A stretch of DNA of 64,000 bases from Superficieibacter electus (lineage in GTDB: Bacteria > Pseudomonadota > Gammaproteobacteria > Enterobacterales > Enterobacteriaceae): assembly GCF_002915575.1 (NCBI RefSeq), contig NZ_PQGD01000007.1, positions 156,776-220,775 on the forward strand, written 5' to 3'. Shown piece after piece: positions 1 to 10,128 of this stretch. How positions within the stretch are numbered: the first letter of the stretch is position 1; the number at the start of each line of letters is the position of its first letter. The notes below the pieces were generated by a model. That model was not told where the DNA came from, made no database searches, and was given only the letters and a program-made list of their open reading frames with translations. Both the position numbers and the translations under genes were made by a program.

Positions 1-1
1 T

Positions 2-2440
2 GAGTATATGGTACGAACCACCGGTTATCTGCAAAGCATGCAGGCGTTCCGCCAGGTCGTGATCGCCAGTCGGGAGGGGGTGCCAGTGATGCTCTCTGAT
101 GTAGCAGATGTGCGTACTGGTCCGGAGATTCGCCGTGGCGTGGCGGAATTAAACGGCGAGGGCGAAGTGGCGGGCGGGATTATCGTTATGCGCTACGGGC
201 AGAACGCACTGGAGACGATCCGCGCAGTAAAAAGTAAACTTAAGTCGCTGCAGCAAACGTTACCGGCCGGGGTAAAAATCGTGCCGGTTTACGATCGCTC
301 GACGCTGATTGAGCACGCCGTTGAGACCCTCAGTCATAAACTGCTCGAAGAGTTCATCGTGGTAGCTGCCGTCTGTACGCTGTTTCTGTTTCACTTCCGC
401 TCGGCGCTGGTGGCCATCGTCTCACTGCCGTTGGGTGTCCTTGGCGCATTTGTGGTAATGCATTATCAGGGAGTAAACGCCAATATTATGTCGCTTGGCG
501 GCATTGCCATAGCCATTGGCGCGATGGTGGATGCGGCGATTGTAATGATCGAAAACATGCATAAGACGCTGGAGCAATGGCGGCACGATAATCCCGGCCG
601 TCAGCCGGATAGCGCCGACTACTGGCGCATTTCAGAGCAGGCGGCAGTGGAAGTTGGTCCGGCGCTGTTTTGTAGTTTGCTGATTATTACGCTGTCGTTT
701 ATTCCGGTTTTCTCCCTTGAGGCCCAGGAAGGAAAAATGTTTTCGCCGCTGGCGTTTACCAAAACCTGGTCAATGGCGGTGGCCGCCGGGCTTGGCATCA
801 CCCTGGTGCCGGTGCTGATGGGCTATTTTATTCGCGGTAAGATCCCCGATGAAAAAGCCAATCCGCTTAACCGCTGGCTGATCCGCGCCTATGAACCGCT
901 GTTGGATCGCGTTCTTCAGTGGCCGAAAGCCACGCTGGCACTGGCCTTTGTTCTGCTGATTGTCACCCTCTGGCCGCTCAGCCGCCTCGGCAGTGAATTT
1001 ATGCCGCCGCTGGACGAAGGGGATTTGCTTTATATGCCCTCAACGCTGCCGGGGATTTCTGTGCGCGAGGCGACGCGGCTGTTGCAGCAGACCGACAGGC
1101 TGATTAAAAGCGTGCCGGAAGTGGAAAGCGTGTTCGGTAAGGCCGGACGCGCGGAATCGGCTACCGACCCTGCGCCGTTAACGATGCTGGAAACCACGAT
1201 TCGTTTTAAACCCCGCGACCAGTGGCGTAGCGGTATGACGCCCGACAAGCTGGTGGCTGAGCTTGATCGCACGGTGACTATTCCGGGCATTGCCAACGTC
1301 TGGGTGCCGCCGATCCGTAACCGTCTCGACATGCTGGCGACGGGGATCAAAAGCCCGGTAGGTATTAAGGTGAACGGCAATAATATCGCTGATATTGAGC
1401 GTGTCGCCCGGCAGATTGAGGGCGTGGTAAAAGGGGTGCCTGGCGTGACATCGGCGCTGGCCGAGCGGTTATCCGGCGGACGCTATGTGGATATTAACAT
1501 CAACCGTCTGGCGGCGGCACGCTATGGCGTCTCGGTACAGGAGTTGCAATCGCTGGTGGCTACGCTTGTAGGCGGCGATAATATCGGACAAACCATTGAA
1601 GGGCGCGAGCGTTATCCCATCAATGTACGCTATCCGCGTGAGCTGCGTGATAACGTTGATAAACTCCGTAACCTGCCGGTGCTTACCGCCAGCGGCGGAC
1701 AAATCGCGCTGGGTGAGCTGGCAGAGATTGCGATCAACGAAGGCCCGCCAATGCTGAAAAGCGAAAATGCCCGTTTGTCGAACTGGATCTATGTTGATCT
1801 ACGTGGGCGGGATTTAAAATCAGCCGTCGATGAGATGCAGCAGCAGGTGGCCCGGCAAGTCAAACTTCCTCAGGGGGTCTCACTTTCCTGGTCGGGGCAG
1901 TTTGAATATCTGGAGCGCGCCACCGCGAAGCTGAAAATAGTCCTTCCGGTGACGCTAATGATTATTTTCGTGCTGTTATGGCTGACGTTCAGACGTATTT
2001 CCGACGTTCTGCTAATAATGGGCACGCTACCCTTTTCACTTATTGGCGGAGTCTGGTTACTGTGGCTGCTGGGGTATAATCTGTCGGTGGCCGGGGCGGT
2101 CGGGTTTATTGCGCTGGCAGGGGTGGCTGCGGAATTCGGCGTCATTATGGTGCTGTATCTGAATCATGCTATTGAGAAATATCGGCGTCTTGAACCTGGT
2201 GGAGGAAATACCACGCTGTTGCGTGCCATCCATGAAGGCGCGGTATTGCGGGTACGCCCCAAGGTGATGACGGTCGCCACTATTATGACCGGTTTACTGC
2301 CGGTCATGTGGGGCAGCGGCGCAGGCTCAGAGGTAATGAGCCGCATCGCCGCGCCGATGATTGGTGGCATGATCACCGCGCCATTGCTTTCTATGTTGGT
2401 GATCCCGGCAGTATATAAATTGCTGCATCGGGCGAAATAA
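2..2440 (+). CDS. cusA: CusA/SilA-type heavy-metal efflux RND pump, 5' end cut off
   Basis: Inner-membrane proton-driven RND subunit of a tripartite Cu(I)/Ag(I)-type efflux pump (CusCBA family). The frame is open to the window edge: the codons before the first ATG at 8 read E-Y-M-V-R, as in CusA, so this is the 3' part of a gene of about 1,040 codons. Visible features are the heavy-metal RND motif [20 protein letters not shown] with its conserved Asp-Ala in TM4, the large periplasmic loop with NEGEVAGG- and MPSTLPGIS-like segments, and the C-terminal [19 protein letters not shown]. It looks clearly diverged from E. coli CusA, so the metal is not certain. The partners (cusC, cusB, cusF) would lie upstream of the window. 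In E. coli K-12 the cus locus is elsewhere, so its position next to pagP is an accessory arrangement. Confidence 0.9.
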   Translation, partial: EYMVRTTGYLQSMQAFRQVVIASREGVPVMLSDVADVRTGPEIRRGVAELNGEGEVAGGIIVMRYGQNALETIRAVKSKLKSLQQTLPAGVKIVPVYDRSTLIEHAVETLSHKLLEEFIVVAAVCTLFLFHFRSALVAIVSLPLGVLGAFVVMHYQGVNANIMSLGGIAIAIGAMVDAAIVMIENMHKTLEQWRHDNPGRQPDSADYWRISEQAAVEVGPALFCSLLIITLSFIPVFSLEAQEGKMFSPLAFTKTWSMAVAAGLGITLVPVLMGYFIRGKIPDEKANPLNRWLIRAYEPLLDRVLQWPKATLALAFVLLIVTLWPLSRLGSEFMPPLDEGDLLYMPSTLPGISVREATRLLQQTDRLIKSVPEVESVFGKAGRAESATDPAPLTMLETTIRFKPRDQWRSGMTPDKLVAELDRTVTIPGIANVWVPPIRNRLDMLATGIKSPVGIKVNGNNIADIERVARQIEGVVKGVPGVTSALAERLSGGRYVDININRLAAARYGVSVQELQSLVATLVGGDNIGQTIEGRERYPINVRYPRELRDNVDKLRNLPVLTASGGQIALGELAEIAINEGPPMLKSENARLSNWIYVDLRGRDLKSAVDEMQQQVARQVKLPQGVSLSWSGQFEYLERATAKLKIVLPVTLMIIFVLLWLTFRRISDVLLIMGTLPFSLIGGVWLLWLLGYNLSVAGAVGFIALAGVAAEFGVIMVLYLNHAIEKYRRLEPGGGNTTLLRAIHEGAVLRVRPKVMTVATIMTGLLPVMWGSGAGSEVMSRIAAPMIGGMITAPLLSMLVIPAVYKLLHRAK

Positions 2441-2495
2441 ACTGTGTGCGCTCGTGAGGGCGCACTATAGTAATAATTAGAGAACTATCTGCTTT

Positions 2496-2512
2496 CGTTA
2501 AACCTTTATTTA
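2496..2512 (+). promoter_or_regulatory. possible PhoP box upstream of pagP
   Basis: Two hexamers, CGTTAA and TATTTA, are separated by five bases (ACCTT), which resembles the PhoP direct repeat (T/G)GTTTA-N5-(T/G)GTTTA. pagP is a known PhoPQ-activated gene in Salmonella and E. coli. The match is imperfect and I see no clear -10 element at the expected distance, so this is tentative. Confidence 0.3.
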
Positions 2513-2548
2513 GCTATCTTGTGTTAGTTTGCCGGGCAATTGAATAGA

Positions 2549-3121
2549 GTGATTATTAACGTGAAATATTTTAAAAATCTTGTTTTTATCCTGTTTTTTA
2601 TCCTGCCGGTGGCTTCGGCAGCACCCATCGGCGCTATGATGCGCGATGGGTATAATATCCTCAGCGATAACGTTGCCACCACCTGGCAAGAGCCGCAGCA
2701 TTACGATCTGTATATTCCGGCGATCACCTGGCATGCGCGTTTTGCCTATGACAAAGAGAAAACCGATCGTTATAACGAACGTCCCTGGGGGGCGGGGTTT
2801 GGCCAGTCACGCTGGGACGAGAAGGGCAACTGGCACGGCCTCTATTTTATGGCATTCAAAGATTCGAATAACAAGATTGAACCTATCGGCGGCTACGGCT
2901 GGGAGAAAACCTGGCGACCACTGACGGATGATAACTTCAGGCTGGGGTTGGGCTATACCGTGGGGGCGACGGCGCGCGATAACTGGTATTACATTCCCGT
3001 ACCGGTGCTGCTGCCGCTGGCATCGGTCGGCTATGGCCCGGCGACCTTCCAGATGACGTATATTCCCGGCACCTACAATAACGGCAATGTCTACTTTGCG
3101 TGGCTGCGTTTTCAGTTTTAA
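2549..3121 (+). CDS. pagP: lipid A palmitoyltransferase PagP
   Basis: Outer-membrane eight-stranded barrel enzyme that moves a palmitate from phospholipid to lipid A, giving resistance to cationic antimicrobial peptides. The protein has a signal peptide (hydrophobic [12 protein letters not shown]), then the conserved block [20 protein letters not shown], whose first His matches catalytic His33, and KDS, matching Asp76-Ser77. It ends in aromatic-Arg-Phe-Gln-Phe as outer-membrane barrels do. The N-terminal signal region differs from E. coli while the barrel is well conserved. The start is unclear: TTG 2540, GTG 2549 and GTG 2561 are all in frame with weak ribosome binding sites. GTG 2561 would give the E. 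coli length of 186 residues. Confidence 0.95.
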   Translation: MIINVKYFKNLVFILFFILPVASAAPIGAMMRDGYNILSDNVATTWQEPQHYDLYIPAITWHARFAYDKEKTDRYNERPWGAGFGQSRWDEKGNWHGLYFMAFKDSNNKIEPIGGYGWEKTWRPLTDDNFRLGLGYTVGATARDNWYYIPVPVLLPLASVGYGPATFQMTYIPGTYNNGNVYFAWLRFQF

Positions 3122-3314
3122 GTTCGGTAAAAATTGTTAACCACGTGTGTAATCGTGTTACTGAGCGAAAAAGGGCGAATTATGTGATGCGCTTAAAAAA
3201 GTTAGCGCTTTTTATCACTTTTTCGCATGCCTGGACTGGACAAATGGCATCACAATTGTTGTACTGGTAGCCGACACAGCATTTGTGTCCTTTTTTCATG
3301 TAAAGGTAATTTTG

Positions 3315-3524
3315 ATGTCTAAGATTAAAGGTAACGTTAAGTGGTTTAATGAGTCCAAAGGATTCGGTTTCATTACTCCTGAAGATGGTAGCAAAGATGT
3401 GTTCGTACACTTCTCCGCTATCCAGACCAATGGTTTCAAAACTCTGGCTGAAGGTCAGCGTGTAGAGTTCGAAATCACTAACGGTGCCAAAGGCCCTTCT
3501 GCTGCAAACGTAACTGCTCTGTAA
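3315..3524 (+). CDS. cspE: cold-shock family RNA chaperone CspE
   Basis: Constitutive 69-residue cold-shock-domain protein that melts RNA secondary structure and acts as a transcription antiterminator. It has the RNP1 motif KGFGFITP and RNP2 motif VFVHFSAI typical of CspA paralogs, and differs from E. coli CspE at only about one position near the C-terminus (VTAL for VIAL). The ATG at 3315 is preceded by AAAGGTAA as the ribosome binding site. Upstream in-frame codons back to 3285 lie in the leader and are not needed. It has its own intrinsic terminator at 3548-3573. Confidence 0.98.
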   Translation: MSKIKGNVKWFNESKGFGFITPEDGSKDVFVHFSAIQTNGFKTLAEGQRVEFEITNGAKGPSAANVTAL

Positions 3525-3547
3525 GTTCAACGACAGCACGAATTCAA

Positions 3548-3573
3548 AACCCGCTCATGAGCGGGTTTTTTTC
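3548..3573 (+). terminator. intrinsic terminator of cspE
   Basis: AACCCGCTCATGAGCGGGTT hairpin followed by a run of T. It lies just after the cspE stop and before the convergent crcB gene. Confidence 0.92.
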
Positions 3574-3585
3574 ATTCTGCGAATC

Positions 3586-3969
3586 TCAGCGGCTTGCTAC
3601 CGTGGAAAACAACCAGAAAGCCAGAGCAGTCATAGCAAAAGAACCCAGCAGGTTGACGGCTATGTTTACCAGCGCCCAGCTCAGGCGTCCTTCCTGAAGC
3701 AGAAAAACGACTTCGGCAGAAAACGTCGAAAAGGTCGTCAGGCCACCGCAAAAGCCAGTGGTAATAAGTAGTTTCCAGACCGGGTCAATATCCGTCAGAC
3801 GATTAAACCATGCCAGCCCTGCACCTATAATGAACGCTCCCAGCAGGTTTGCTGTTAGCGTACCCAGTGGAATAGCATGATGCAGCGGGTTAAATTTCAT
3901 TCCCAGCCACCAGCGCAGTACGCTGCCGGTGCCCCCGCCAATAAATACCGCTATCAGGACTTGTAACAC
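3586..3969 (-). CDS. crcB: fluoride exporter CrcB/Fluc
   Basis: Small (127 residues) four-helix membrane protein that works as a dual-topology dimeric fluoride channel and relieves fluoride toxicity. Visible family marks are [10 protein letters not shown] at the N-terminus, the conserved [14 protein letters not shown], and the [13 protein letters not shown] segment that holds the pore phenylalanines and the central Na+ site. It is convergent with cspE and divergent from ybeM, as in E. coli. I see no fluoride riboswitch in the 76-bp gap in front of it. Confidence 0.97.
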   Translation of the reverse strand: MLQVLIAVFIGGGTGSVLRWWLGMKFNPLHHAIPLGTLTANLLGAFIIGAGLAWFNRLTDIDPVWKLLITTGFCGGLTTFSTFSAEVVFLLQEGRLSWALVNIAVNLLGSFAMTALAFWLFSTVASR

Positions 3970-4045
3970 GGTGATTACCTGCTATTTCATAATAAAGACG
4001 ATAGTGTAACGTTAGCGTTGCGTTACCGGAATAACCGGAGTGTAT

Positions 4046-4834
4046 ATGATTATTGCCGCAGGACAATTTGCCGTTACGCCTCATCCTGAAACTAATGCGC
4101 GCGTGTGCGTGAATTTAATGGCGCAGGCAGCCGGGAAGGGCGCGGCGCTGCTGGTATTACCCGAGGCTCTGCTGGCACGGCATGATGACGATCCGGATTT
4201 GTCGGTGAAATCCGCACAGCCGCTGGACGGCACGTTTCTGGCCCTGCTGCGCGCTGAAAGTCGAAACAACACCATGACGACCGTTCTGACGTTGCACGTT
4301 CCCTCCGGGCCGGGCAGAGCCGTGAATACGCTGGTCGCACTGCGAGGCGGGGACATTGTGGCCCGCTACGCCAAACTGCATCTTTACGATGCTTTTAGCA
4401 TTCAGGAGTCGCGCAGGGTGGACGCAGGCAGCATTATACCGTCACTCATTGAGGTGGCGGGGATGAGGGTCGGGCTAATGACCTGCTACGACCTGCGCTT
4501 TCCTGAGCTGGCTATCGCCCATGCCTTACAGGGAGCGGAGATCCTGGTCCTGCCAGCCGCCTGGGTACGTGGCCCGCTGAAGGAACATCACTGGGCAACG
4601 TTATTGGCCGCGAGAGCGCTGGATACAACCTGTTATATCGTGGCGGCCGGTGAGTGCGGTAACAAAAACATCGGCCAGAGTCGAATCATCAGCCCCTCCG
4701 GCATGACACTCGCGGGGGCCGACGATACTCCTCAGCTCATCATGGCGGAGGCAGACCCGGCTGCGCTGCAACAGTTTCGCGAAAAACTTCCGGTATTACG
4801 CAACCGTAAATTTGCGCCGCCGCAACTATTGTGA
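4046..4834 (+). CDS. ybeM: nitrilase-family amidase YbeM (deaminated glutathione amidase type)
   Basis: Carbon-nitrogen hydrolase of 262 residues with the full Glu-Lys-Cys triad: Glu in LLVLPEALL, Lys in RYAKLHLYD and Cys in [11 protein letters not shown]. Family members of this type (Nit1/YbeM) hydrolyse deaminated glutathione, a repair reaction for a transaminase side product. The E. coli K-12 copy is broken, while this one is intact end to end. The start at ATG 4046 has CGGAG five bases upstream. An in-frame GTG at 4040 overlaps that ribosome binding site and is less likely. The substrate is inferred from the family. Confidence 0.9.
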   Translation: MIIAAGQFAVTPHPETNARVCVNLMAQAAGKGAALLVLPEALLARHDDDPDLSVKSAQPLDGTFLALLRAESRNNTMTTVLTLHVPSGPGRAVNTLVALRGGDIVARYAKLHLYDAFSIQESRRVDAGSIIPSLIEVAGMRVGLMTCYDLRFPELAIAHALQGAEILVLPAAWVRGPLKEHHWATLLAARALDTTCYIVAAGECGNKNIGQSRIISPSGMTLAGADDTPQLIMAEADPAALQQFREKLPVLRNRKFAPPQLL

Positions 4835-4961
4835 CGTTTTTTTAAACAATGCTTGATTCACCTTGTTACAGATTGCTATTGTGTCTGCGCTGCAAATGTC
4901 CGTTAATAGACTCTGGTTTTTGTGGCGTATTATGCAGCCTGTTTTTTTGAAGAAGGTATCT

Positions 4962-5165
4962 ATGGGTGAGATAAGTATTACCAAACTGCTGGTCGTGGCA
5001 GCACTGATTATTCTGGTGTTTGGTACGAAGAAACTACGTACGCTGGGCGGCGACCTGGGCACGGCAATCAAGGGCTTCAAGAAAGCCATGAATGACGACG
5101 ATGCTGCTGCGAAGAAAAGCGCGGAAAGTGATATTCCGGCAGAACGGATCACGCATAAAGAGTAA
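4962..5165 (+). CDS. tatE: Sec-independent (Tat) translocase subunit TatE
   Basis: 67-residue TatA paralog: one N-terminal membrane helix ([16 protein letters not shown]), the FGTKKLR hinge, then an amphipathic helix ([16 protein letters not shown]) and a charged tail. It supports export of folded twin-arginine proteins together with TatABC, which lie elsewhere. The start at 4962 gives exactly the E. coli length and has GAAGGTAT upstream. The frame is open further upstream to 4863, but that part is promoter region. Confidence 0.97.
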   Translation: MGEISITKLLVVAALIILVFGTKKLRTLGGDLGTAIKGFKKAMNDDDAAAKKSAESDIPAERITHKE

Positions 5166-5187
5166 CGGCAACGCGAAGACTTGCAAA

Positions 5188-5219
5188 AAAACCGGCACAT
5201 CAGATGGCCGGTTTTTTTA
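5188..5219 (+). terminator. bidirectional terminator between tatE and lipA
   Basis: ACCGGC / GCCGGT stem with a nine-base loop, flanked by A-run and T-run on the two sides. It can end both tatE (plus strand) and lipA (minus strand), which are convergent. Confidence 0.88.
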
Positions 5220-5246
5220 TGGCAAATGTAAGCGGTTGTATCTCGC

Positions 5247-6212
5247 TTATTTCACTTCAATCCCTTTCGCCTGCAGATCAGCGTGGTAGGACGAACGAAC
5301 AAACGGACCACAGGCGGCATGGGTAAAGCCCATTGCCAGCGCTTCGGCTTTCATCTCATCAAATTCATCGGGGCTCACATAACGCTGCACCGGCAGGTGA
5401 TGACGGCTGGGCTGCAGATATTGACCCAGCGTCAGCATAGTGACCCCGTGGCGACGTAAATCGCGCATGACCTCAATAATTTCGGCATTGGTTTCACCAA
5501 GACCAACCATCAGGCCGGATTTAGTCGGGATTTCCGGGTGCGCTTCTTTAAAACGCTCCAGCAGCTTCAGTGACCAGTTGTAATCCGCGCCGGGACGTAC
5601 CTGGCGATACACGCGCGGCACGTTTTCCAGATTATGGTTGAACACATCCGGCGGCGTGGCGTTGAGGATCTCCAGCGCACGATCCATACGGCCACGGAAA
5701 TCCGGAACCAGCGTTTCGATACGAATAGAGGGGCTTTTTTCACGGATAGCCGTAATGCAATCGGCAAAGTGTTGAGCACCACCATCGCGCAAATCATCAC
5801 GATCCACCGAGGTGATCACCACATAACGCAGCGCCATATCGGCAATCGTCTGCGCCAGTTTCTGCGGTTCACCCGCATCCGGCGTGACCGGACGACCGTG
5901 AGCCACGTCGCAGAATGGACAACGACGGGTACAGATTGCACCGAGGATCATAAAGGTGGCGGTACCGTGGTTGAAACATTCCGCCAGGTTAGGGCAGGAG
6001 GCCTCTTCGCAGACGGAATGTAAACCGTTTTTGCGCATTGCCGCTTTGATACCCTGGATGCGGGAGGAGTCAGCCGGAAGCTTAATTTTCATCCATTCCG
6101 GTTTTCTCAACATCTCCGTGCGCTCGGTAGCGACGTTTTTAACCGGGATAAGGGCCATTTTATCGGCGTCGCGGTACTTAACGCCGCGTTCCATCACAAT
6201 GGGTTTACTCAT
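5247..6212 (-). CDS. lipA: lipoyl synthase
   Basis: Radical SAM enzyme of 321 residues that inserts two sulfurs into octanoyl groups on lipoyl domains (pyruvate and 2-oxoglutarate dehydrogenases, glycine cleavage H protein). It has both iron-sulfur sites: the radical-SAM CTRRCPFC and the auxiliary cluster [12 protein letters not shown] that is sacrificed for sulfur. It works after LipB, encoded by the next-but-one gene on the same strand. Length and sequence look almost the same as E. coli LipA. Confidence 0.99.
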   Translation of the reverse strand: MSKPIVMERGVKYRDADKMALIPVKNVATERTEMLRKPEWMKIKLPADSSRIQGIKAAMRKNGLHSVCEEASCPNLAECFNHGTATFMILGAICTRRCPFCDVAHGRPVTPDAGEPQKLAQTIADMALRYVVITSVDRDDLRDGGAQHFADCITAIREKSPSIRIETLVPDFRGRMDRALEILNATPPDVFNHNLENVPRVYRQVRPGADYNWSLKLLERFKEAHPEIPTKSGLMVGLGETNAEIIEVMRDLRRHGVTMLTLGQYLQPSRHHLPVQRYVSPDEFDEMKAEALAMGFTHAACGPFVRSSYHADLQAKGIEVK

Positions 6213-6421
6213 AGCATGCGTGTTCCAGTTGCGGATAACGGGGGAAAGCGTTTCTATTCAATGAAATGTCGTATTTATCAACTATTTTTGAATGAACTCC
6301 ACGCAGTATACCATTGATGAAGGGAGGAAAGCAGCCTGCCAGGACAGCTATTTGTGAAATAGTTGTTGTTTTTGTTCACATGCCCTGGCGAAACTTGACG
6401 ATGTTTTTTAACCAAGAAAGA

Positions 6422-7399
6422 TCAGAATGCCTGACGAATCACTTTAATCACGTTCTGCAAAACAGGATCGCGCAGGCTCAGTTTATTGTAGTGTAATGAA
6501 AAATCAATGAGCTCCTCATTTAGCGGCGGGTAATCCAGCGTACAGAGTGGCCAGCAGGAAGCGAATAGCGCATGAATACGCGCCGGCATCAGACCAATAA
6601 GGTCGCTGTCAGCAAGCAGTGCCGCGATAGTGAACAAATTATAACTGCTAAAACTGACTTGCCGGTCCGGAAAGAGTTCAAAAATGCGTTTACGCAGGTC
6701 GCTGTGACTCTGACCATCTACCATCAGCAGTGTATGCTCGTATTGCCGTAGCGTATCGGCATTCAATGGCTGCGCCAGCGCCGGATGCCCCTTGCGGCAG
6801 ACTAAAACCAGTTTGTCAGTGTAAAGCACATGGTGAGCCAGAGCGCGGGCAGTGATCACGTAGCTGTCGATAACCAGGTCTGCCTGAAACTGACTGAGTT
6901 TATTGATGGCGTCGGTCACCGGAATGTTGCGCAGTAGCAACTGAGGAAATTCGTCCCGCACCGCTTTATAAATGGTCGGCATGACCAGCGCGCCTACAGA
7001 AGAGGAGGTGGCTATGGTAATGGTGCGCTGTTTATCATAGCTGCCGGTTAAATCGAGTGCCCCCAGAATCGACTCCATGCCCTGACTAATATACTCATGA
7101 AGATGGCTGGCATAAGCGGTCGGCGTGACGCCCTGACCTTTACGAATAAAAAGCGGGTCGGGAAATATCGCTCTCAGCTTCTGAATCGACTGGCTAATAG
7201 CCGAAGGCGTCAGGTTCAGAATTTTGGCTGCGTTAACAATCCCTTTATGCACATAAACTGCCTCAAAAATAGTCAATAAATTGAGGTCAATATTGCGGAG
7301 CGTGCGAAAAATTTGCGGGTTATCGTCCTCACGCAATGGTTTTATTCGTTTTTCTGGCAGATCGTTGTAATCCACGCTTAGGCTCCATTTTTCATCCAC
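6422..7399 (-). CDS. ybeF: LysR-family transcriptional regulator YbeF
   Basis: 325 residues. The N-terminal helix-turn-helix is typical of LysR proteins (NLLTIFEAVY...NAAKILNLTPSAISQSIQKL, about residues 38-75), followed by the substrate-binding domain (ATSSSVGALVMPTIY onward). It sits between lipA and lipB exactly as ybeF does in E. coli, and the DNA-binding part is strongly conserved. The N-terminal 30 residues before the HTH differ from E. coli and the start may lie a few codons later. The ligand and target genes are not known to me. Confidence 0.9.
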   Translation of the reverse strand: MDEKWSLSVDYNDLPEKRIKPLREDDNPQIFRTLRNIDLNLLTIFEAVYVHKGIVNAAKILNLTPSAISQSIQKLRAIFPDPLFIRKGQGVTPTAYASHLHEYISQGMESILGALDLTGSYDKQRTITIATSSSVGALVMPTIYKAVRDEFPQLLLRNIPVTDAINKLSQFQADLVIDSYVITARALAHHVLYTDKLVLVCRKGHPALAQPLNADTLRQYEHTLLMVDGQSHSDLRKRIFELFPDRQVSFSSYNLFTIAALLADSDLIGLMPARIHALFASCWPLCTLDYPPLNEELIDFSLHYNKLSLRDPVLQNVIKVIRQAF

Positions 7400-7675
7400 A
7401 ATATGAATGATAGTTGATGCAAATTTTTTGTTATTATCGTCTCAATTATCGCGAGGGAGAATGATCTTTATCTTAATTATTAAAAAGTTACCTTCGTTTC
7501 AGTACGACACATCTTCCCCGCGTAAAAAAATCGCCGCGCTCTTCTCTTTGCCAACTCATTCATAATTAAAGCAAAACAAGCGAAATGAAAATATAGAAAG
7601 TTCAGGAGGTTGTAAAGAAAAAAGGGGATAAAGCGGGGGCGGACGCCAAATTAACGCCCCGCCGCGCTTAACCAG

Positions 7676-8317
7676 TTAAGTAGGAATATATTCATGCTGC
7701 GGATTGTTTAGCAGCGCTAAAAAATGGCTGACTAATACGGGCGAAATAGAATCAGTGCTGGCATCCTTCACCCACTCACACATTTGCGTCATTTCCATCC
7801 CGGCGTAGCCACAAGGGTTTATGCGTAAAAAAGGCGAGAGATCCATGGCAATATTCAGCGCGAGGCCATGAAATGAACAGCCTTTACGTATGCGCAGACC
7901 GAGCGAGCAAATCTTTTTCTCGCCAACGTACACCCCTGGCGCATCGGCGCGGGCATGGGCCTCAATGGCAAATTGCGCCAGCGTATTAACCACCGTTTGC
8001 TCAAGTAACGTCACCAGTTCGCGCACACCTGTCTTGCGGCGCTTCAGGTTGAGCAGAACGTACATGATTTGTTGCCCTGGCCCGTGATAGGTCACCTGGC
8101 CGCCTCTGTCGCTCTGGATCACCGGAATATCACCGGGCACCAGCAGATGTTCAGCTTTACCAGCCTGACCCTGGGTAAAAACCGGAAAATGTTCAACCAG
8201 CCAGATCTCATCCGGCGTGTTTTCATCACGGGTATCGGTAAACTCGTGCATCGCCCGGGAGACAGCTTCATAAGGCTGTAAACCGAGGCGGCGAATAAGG
8301 ATGGTGTCCTGAGACAA
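7676..8317 (-). CDS. lipB: octanoyltransferase LipB
   Basis: Transfers octanoate from acyl carrier protein to lipoyl domains, the first step of lipoate assembly before LipA. 213 residues, as in E. coli. Conserved marks are [11 protein letters not shown], the catalytic Lys in [10 protein letters not shown] and the acyl-enzyme Cys in [11 protein letters not shown]. The start codon is TTG at 8317, as in E. coli lipB, with GGAGATC as ribosome binding site. The 276 bp between this stop and ybeF hold nothing I can recognise. Confidence 0.98.
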   Translation of the reverse strand: MSQDTILIRRLGLQPYEAVSRAMHEFTDTRDENTPDEIWLVEHFPVFTQGQAGKAEHLLVPGDIPVIQSDRGGQVTYHGPGQQIMYVLLNLKRRKTGVRELVTLLEQTVVNTLAQFAIEAHARADAPGVYVGEKKICSLGLRIRKGCSFHGLALNIAMDLSPFLRINPCGYAGMEMTQMCEWVKDASTDSISPVLVSHFLALLNNPQHEYIPT

Positions 8318-8410
8318 AACGGGATCTCCGGGAAAAGCAGTGTCGGGATGCCGGGGATTATATCATAGCGAGGAATGAGTTACCCGACGGACGTCGGGTA
8401 ACTGAATGAC

Positions 8411-8674
8411 TTACAGCACCATTCTAACAATGTCGATATTGCCCAGTTCTTCGTACAGCGTTTCGACCTGCTCAATATGAGTGGCGGTAATGGTGATGGA
8501 TACCGAGTGGTAATTGCCTTTGCTGCTCGGTTTTATCTGCGGAGAGTAGTCACCAGGCGCATGGCGCTGTACCACTTCGACCACCTGATCAACCAGCTCC
8601 GGTTTCGCCAGGCCCATCACCTTGTAGGTAAAAGGCGTTGGGAATTCCAGCAGTTCGTTCAGTTTGGTTTTCAT
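8411..8674 (-). CDS. ybeD: DUF493 protein YbeD
   Basis: 87-residue cytoplasmic protein with an ACT-like ferredoxin fold, conserved beside lipB and dacA across gamma-proteobacteria. Its biochemical role is not established; the position suggests a regulatory link with lipoate metabolism. The start at ATG 8674 gives the E. coli length ([12 protein letters not shown]...). The longer frame to 8752 runs through the dacA terminator and is not coding. Confidence 0.95.
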   Translation of the reverse strand: MKTKLNELLEFPTPFTYKVMGLAKPELVDQVVEVVQRHAPGDYSPQIKPSSKGNYHSVSITITATHIEQVETLYEELGNIDIVRMVL

Positions 8675-8697
8675 GTCAGCTCCGGCGTTACAAAAAA

Positions 8698-8728
8698 GAA
8701 TAACTCCCACCGTAATGGGAGTTATCAG
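8698..8728 (-). terminator. intrinsic terminator after dacA
   Basis: AACTCCCA and TGGGAGTT arms with a short loop, followed on the minus strand by TATTCTTTTTT. It lies between dacA and ybeD. Confidence 0.8.
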
Positions 8729-8776
8729 GATGAATAGTATATGGGGATGCAATCCCGATTTTCAATAGGCTAAATA

Positions 8777-9991
8777 TTAACCAAACCAGTGATGGAACAT
8801 TAGCTTGATGTAATCAATGATTTTACCGAAGAAATTGCCTTCCGGGATCTCCTGAAGCACCACCAGCGGACGCTGTTCAATGATCTTACCGTCCAGCTGG
8901 AAATTGATGGTGCCGACAACCTGATTCTTTTGCATTGGTGCATGCAGTTCAGGCGTCGTTAACACATAGCTGGCTTTCAGATCTTTCATCCGCCCGCGGG
9001 GAATGGTCAGATACACGTCTTTATCAACGCCGAGAGAGGCGCGATCGCTGTCGCCAAACCAGGCCGGTTCTGAGGCAAACTCTTTACCGGCTTTCAGCGG
9101 GTTAACCGTTTCAAAGAAGCGGAAGCCCCAGGTCAGCAGTTTTTTGCTTTCCGTTTCGCGACCTTTAAAGGTCCGGCCGCCCATCACGGCAGAAATTAAA
9201 CGCATCTGACCTTCGGTAGCCGAGGCGACGAGGTTATAGCCCGCTTTATCAGTATGGCCGGTTTTAATGCCGTCAACGTTCAGGCTATTATCCCACAGCA
9301 GGCCATTACGGTTAGTCTGGCGAATGCCGTTGAAGGTGAATTCTTTTTCTTTATAGATGCTGTATTCATTCGGTACGTCACGAATCAGCGCCTGGCCGAT
9401 CAGTGCCATATCACGCGCGGAGCTGTACTGCCCGTCGGCATCCAGGCCATGAACGGTCTGGAAGTGGGTATTTTTCAGACCCAGCGCTCCAACATAGCTG
9501 TTCATCAGACCGACAAAAGCGTCCTGACTACCCGCGGCAAAATCGGCCATGGCCACGCAGGCATCGTTACCTGACTGTAGGTTGATCCCACGGATAAGCT
9601 GTGAAACCGGCACCTGCATACCGGGTTTCAGGAACATCAGGGAAGACCCTTTAAATACCGGGTTTCCAGTCGCCCACGCGTCATTATTGATGGTGACCAG
9701 ATCGCTCTCTTTGAACTTACCGGCTTTCATCGCCTGTCCAATAACGTAGCTGGTCATCATTTTGGTCAGACTTGCCGGATCGCGGCGGGCATCTGCGTTT
9801 TGTTCTGCCAGGACCTTACCGGAGTTGTAATCGATCAGGATGTAGGATTCAGCGTCAATCTGCGGAACACCCGGGATCATGGTTTTAATATTCAGATCTT
9901 CAGCATGCGCGGCAGAGGTGAGCGTGGCAATGGACAGAACTGAGGTGAGCGCCAGGCGCTGCACGGAACGAACGGAAAAAGTGGTCTTCAT
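8777..9991 (-). CDS. dacA: D-alanyl-D-alanine carboxypeptidase PBP5
   Basis: 404-residue periplasmic penicillin-binding protein that trims the terminal D-Ala from peptidoglycan pentapeptides and helps set cell shape. The three active-site motifs are present: SLTK (DPASLTKMM), SGN ([10 protein letters not shown]) and KTG (DGIKTGHTD). A signal peptide ends at AHA-EDLN, and the C-terminal amphipathic membrane anchor ([14 protein letters not shown]) is intact. The start at ATG 9991 matches the E. coli protein; the frame upstream to 10063 is leader. Confidence 0.99.
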   Translation of the reverse strand: MKTTFSVRSVQRLALTSVLSIATLTSAAHAEDLNIKTMIPGVPQIDAESYILIDYNSGKVLAEQNADARRDPASLTKMMTSYVIGQAMKAGKFKESDLVTINNDAWATGNPVFKGSSLMFLKPGMQVPVSQLIRGINLQSGNDACVAMADFAAGSQDAFVGLMNSYVGALGLKNTHFQTVHGLDADGQYSSARDMALIGQALIRDVPNEYSIYKEKEFTFNGIRQTNRNGLLWDNSLNVDGIKTGHTDKAGYNLVASATEGQMRLISAVMGGRTFKGRETESKKLLTWGFRFFETVNPLKAGKEFASEPAWFGDSDRASLGVDKDVYLTIPRGRMKDLKASYVLTTPELHAPMQKNQVVGTINFQLDGKIIEQRPLVVLQEIPEGNFFGKIIDYIKLMFHHWFG

Positions 9992-10128
9992 GGTCAGAAA
10001 AACGACATCCGTGATGGAGTTAAAAAAGTGCCCTACTATAGCAAAAGCTATACGGACCGGCATCTGACATTGCGCATGACTTTGTTAATGTCATTTACAT
10101 AAGCTGACAAAGTCAGATGCCACTGAAA

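Noticed and set aside
4863-4961. N-terminal extension of TatE
   Set aside because: TatE starts at MGEIS in the family; the extension has no ribosome binding site and overlaps the promoter region.
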